Positions 60,761 through 64,000 of a stretch of 64,000 nt of DNA are shown piece after piece (the first letter of the stretch is position 1; each line of letters opens with the position of its first letter). The notes below the pieces were generated by a model that was not told where the DNA came from, made no database searches, and saw only the letters and a program-made list of their open reading frames with translations. This stretch comes from Zeugodacus cucurbitae (lineage: Eukaryota > Arthropoda > Insecta > Diptera > Tephritidae). Location: the NCBI RefSeq assembly GCF_028554725.1, contig NC_071670.1, positions 54,506,501 through 54,570,500 of the forward strand, in the 5' to 3' direction. Position numbers and translations under genes: made by a program.

Positions 60761-62765
60761 TAACTGGTTGTTTGCTTGGTGGAGCGTTGTTCGGTTCGCC
60801 GGTGTCGTCATTTCGGCAGTCTACTGGCATTGTTGACATTGAAACGCGTTGCTGCCATCACAGCTACATGTTGCTTTGCAGCTCTCTCTCTCACTGAAAA
60901 TATTGCTGGAAAACTTAACTTTTTTCAGTTGCCTCTGAAAACACATGTTTCTTCAGCTTCAGAATGACCTATATATAAATTTGTACGTGCACTATTTAAC
61001 TGACATACAGTGGAACAAAAGGTGTGTTACCGAATAAAAAAAAAAACGGGAGAGAGTTTTTTCTTAAAACTATAGGGGTTAAATAGTTTAGTTCTTTGTA
61101 TGTATACTATTTATATTGAAACCAACCCTCTTTTTGTTCAAGCAGTTGTTCACCTGGTCATATTTTTTACTGTTTTGTGAAGTCATAGAAACAGAAGTAA
61201 GATACACGGTAATCAACGCATCTAAAGAACTATAAGATCTTCGATCTAATTTGGAAAACTATCACGATACCCTAACCACAGAAAATGAGGTTGAGATCAG
61301 ATCGCACTGTCATAATACCACTGTTAGAAATTAGATCGAATGTAGTGTCTATGTATTTTATTAGAAAATCTTTAGATCTAGAACCGATGAATAAGTCGAT
61401 GTCACCGATGTAATAGTAGGTCTTCTGTATCGAATAAAATACAATTTCTTAAAAGTATTCTTAAGTACTAGAAGTATATATCCTAAACTCATCATAACCT
61501 TAAGAAAAATAACATCTTGGAGTTAGTCTTCTTTATATTAACCATAAATGTTATTGTGAGTTTAAGTAAGATATCGAAGCCTACTTCTTCATTCTGACAT
61601 TGAAAAGACCTATTACCCATTAAGGTATCAACACCGAACATCTATTTATGGTTTTTAAAGATTTCAAAGCCTTGCTATTACTGTTATGTCAGGATCTGAT
61701 AAGTGGTGGTAACCAGCTCTATAAGAGTACAGGAAGAAGACGTTTGATCAGAACTAGGGTTTAAGAAACGACGATTTGTTATTGTGTGATAGTAGTATTC
61801 AAGTTTTAGAACATTTTATTTTTAAAGGAACCGATAAAAAGCATTACAATAAAAATAGATGAAAGACATTGTCTTTCGAATTGGAGTCAACTTGCCGACT
61901 AAGAATGGGTCATTGTAGACATGGACCACTTGGGATTATAGAGACAGTGACAAAGCAATAAACAAGTTGCAGAGAACATGCTATCAACATGTTCACATAA
62001 ACACGTTGCGCAACATTTTATTGCGTATTCGAATTCACTTATGAAGTCACAGCTTTCGCCATTAAACGAAGAAATACGAAGAATAAATCAAAAATGACGA
62101 CATCCTGCTATAGAGTGCGACTTTACCACATATATATCAACGATAACTGATGTGAATATATTGTCTATATAATTTATACGTTAGAAATAAATAATACACA
62201 AAAGAGTCACTACAACAACAACAATACCAAAAACCATCTTACGAAACAGGCAGCTAAAGGCACTTGAATTCTGGTTGAGTGAAGCTGTGAGAGCTCAAAC
62301 TTCAATTTCTGGCACATTGCGCATTTTGCCAAATAAAAAAATCACCAAAATTTATGTACATATTGAAGTGAAAACATCTGTTGTCTGTTAAGCGAAACGC
62401 CATAACATGAGAACATTAAGAATCACTGGACTAACAGAACATAAGCAAAAATCTTCAAAAAATATATACAAACATAGATACAAGTGACTACATAATTCAA
62501 TGGCACAAAAATTTAAAATTTTATTTGTTACAAAAAAATTTTTTGCAAAAATGGCAACTAAATAAACAACAACAAAGCAGTTAAAAAATGGCAGGCAACT
62601 AGAGCTAAAAATAAAAGTGTTGTAATGGAAATTGTATTTGTATGTAAATGTATGTTTGTATGTATGCATTTTATGACTTAAAAAACTCTATAAAATTCTG
62701 GCAATTCCGGAAACTCATCATCGCACTCCCCTTCCTCCACCGACTCTTCACCATCGACGCGCTCT
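60761..62765. other. Intergenic DNA between genes D and E
   Basis: No gene seen. A TATATATAA at about 60970 and a GC-richer patch at 60760-60960 may be part of the gene D promoter. Minus-strand AATAAA near 62520 may end gene E. At about 61990 a 'cgttgcgcaacatttta' segment repeats words found at 58355. Confidence 0.4.
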
Positions 62766-63196
62766 TCATTTGTCACGAAATGTAAAAATCGCATCGAAAC
62801 CGAACAACACCCCATTCACAATGGCCAGCGACGCCTTAATGAGCGCCAAATCGCGAGTACGTGTACGAAATGAAAATTCCCAAGCCTCAATGATGAACAC
62901 ACCCGACGCAATGAAGAGGCCACAGCCGAGCACACTGTAGAATATGTCGATGCGTCTGTGAATGGGCGCACGCATTAGGACACCTGTTGACAAGTTTGTA
63001 AAGTCATTTAATTATAATTTTTTTAACTTTTTAGAATTGGAGACATGTTTTTCTGCATGTCCGTGTACGCACCTGCGAAAATACCCACCACGACGATTAT
63101 GTAGCCCGAGAAGGTGCCCGTCGCTACGAATGAGGTCAGTATGTCGCGGTCGTCGAAACTGTAGAAATGCAGGGCCAAGCAGGCGGCGGAAAATCC
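62766..63196 (-). CDS. Four-helix small membrane protein, gene E (exons 2-3, 5' partial)
   Basis: Exon 2 is 63196-63073 (124 bp, acceptor TTCTTGTAG, donor GTGCGT). Exon 3 is 62983-62766 (acceptor GTCAACAG, TGA stop). They encode about 113 residues with four predicted helices. Helix 2 carries VATGTFSGYIIV, where the otherwise conserved Cys of VCGT is missing, helix 3 follows RRIDIFYS, and helix 4 carries NGVLFGFD and ends FRDK. Exon lengths (124 and 218 bp) equal those of gene D, so E and D are closest in structure. No first exon is visible between 63197 and the right edge, so it should lie outside the window. The function is unknown. Confidence 0.83.
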
Positions 63197-64000
63197 CTAC
63201 AAGAAATGTGTCAAACGGAGGTTTTTGTGTGTGTCAGTAAACTGTTGATAAACAATGTAACTATAAATAACGGTAGATATGTACGAGTTGGCTTTCACTT
63301 TGCATATTAGGTTTCAGCGTTAATTAATGAGAGGAGTGGCTGGTGGGTTTAGCCGAGGGTTGGGTTTGAGTACAAAAAATTACACTTGATTTATTAATAG
63401 GGGATAATACAAAGTCTGATGGGATTTGTTGATATATTTTGTGTATGTGGCGCGTTTTGTTTTGGCAAATTAATTTTCCGGAAAAACTATTTTATTTTGT
63501 CTTGTAGACTCCTTTTAGTATAAATTGGTATTGTGGAACCGGAGCTTTTATGTTTTGTATACGATGGTGTAGTCTCTTTTGTATTTTCTTAGAGCCGTCC
63601 ATGAAAAAATATTTTTCCAGAGGAAATTTGGAATCGATTTCTATATTTCTTTATCTCTTTCATATATCTCAGAAGTAATATTATGGTATAACACAGATTA
63701 ACCTTTCGAATACTACAAAGTCACTACATATAGCAGCATGTAAGGTATAGCCGTCTCCAAAACTGGCTATAATATATTGATTCATAAGTGGTTTCTCTAT
63801 GTACGGAAGGATAAATGAACTGAATGATTTAGCTGAAGGCTATAAATCTTAGGCCGATTCGATTATGTCGACTCTCCTACCCATTTCTCCCTAATATTTA
63901 TAGGTTAATAATCATTGTGTGCTGATATTGGGATTTACAAAAGCAACTCGACGACTTTGAGGTATAACTCTCAGTAATGACTTTTCCATTTCCTTTCTGT
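63197..64000 (-). other. Probable first intron of gene E
   Basis: No first exon or other gene was found up to the end of the window. By analogy with gene D this is intron. Confidence 0.45.

Overview
The window looks like nuclear DNA of a higher dipteran, most likely a tephritid-type fruit fly. It is strongly AT-rich. Long noncoding stretches carry CAA/GTT triplet runs. Coding exons are short, have GT-AG introns and A-rich Kozak contexts, and the repeats are the fold-back and (GTCT)n-containing kinds common in such flies. No bacterial-style gene organisation, tRNA, rRNA or CRISPR array was recognised.

All convincing protein-coding content lies in the right third and belongs to one family: small (about 116-127 residue) four-helix membrane proteins resembling MARVEL-type proteins. 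I assembled five copies from exons: gene A (minus, 41924-42576), gene B (plus, 43015-43478), gene C (minus, 46035-47708, exons 2-3), gene D (minus, exons at 47966-48183, 48454-48577 and 60478-60519) and gene E (minus, 62766-63196, exons 2-3, first exon off the right edge). All share one layout: a 12-14 codon first exon, a phase-0 intron, a 118 or 124 bp second exon, a phase-1 intron and a last exon of about 200-225 bp. A and B are about two-thirds identical and diverge from a shared 438 bp intergenic region containing a fold-back palindrome. C has no first exon that I can find, and its second exon lies about 260 bp beyond the stop codon of D, so C and D may share the distant first exon at 60.5 kb.

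The left 41.9 kb is essentially a gene desert made of AT-rich DNA and transposon debris: a pogo-like terminal pair, two copies of a fold-back MITE, two TTAA-flanked elements, copies of two long noncoding repeat families, and a broken non-LTR reverse-transcriptase tail. One 102 bp exon candidate (9808-9909) is the only plausible coding fragment there.

The most striking noncoding structure is at 38.39-38.70 kb. A minisatellite of about 42 bp carries in nearly every unit a nuclear-receptor inverted repeat of the ecdysone-receptor type (AGGTCAATGACCT) followed exactly 12 bp later by a forkhead core (TGTTTAC). One further copy sits at 40812-40843, closer to the membrane-protein cluster. It could be a hormone-responsive element or a minisatellite that happens to amplify such sites.
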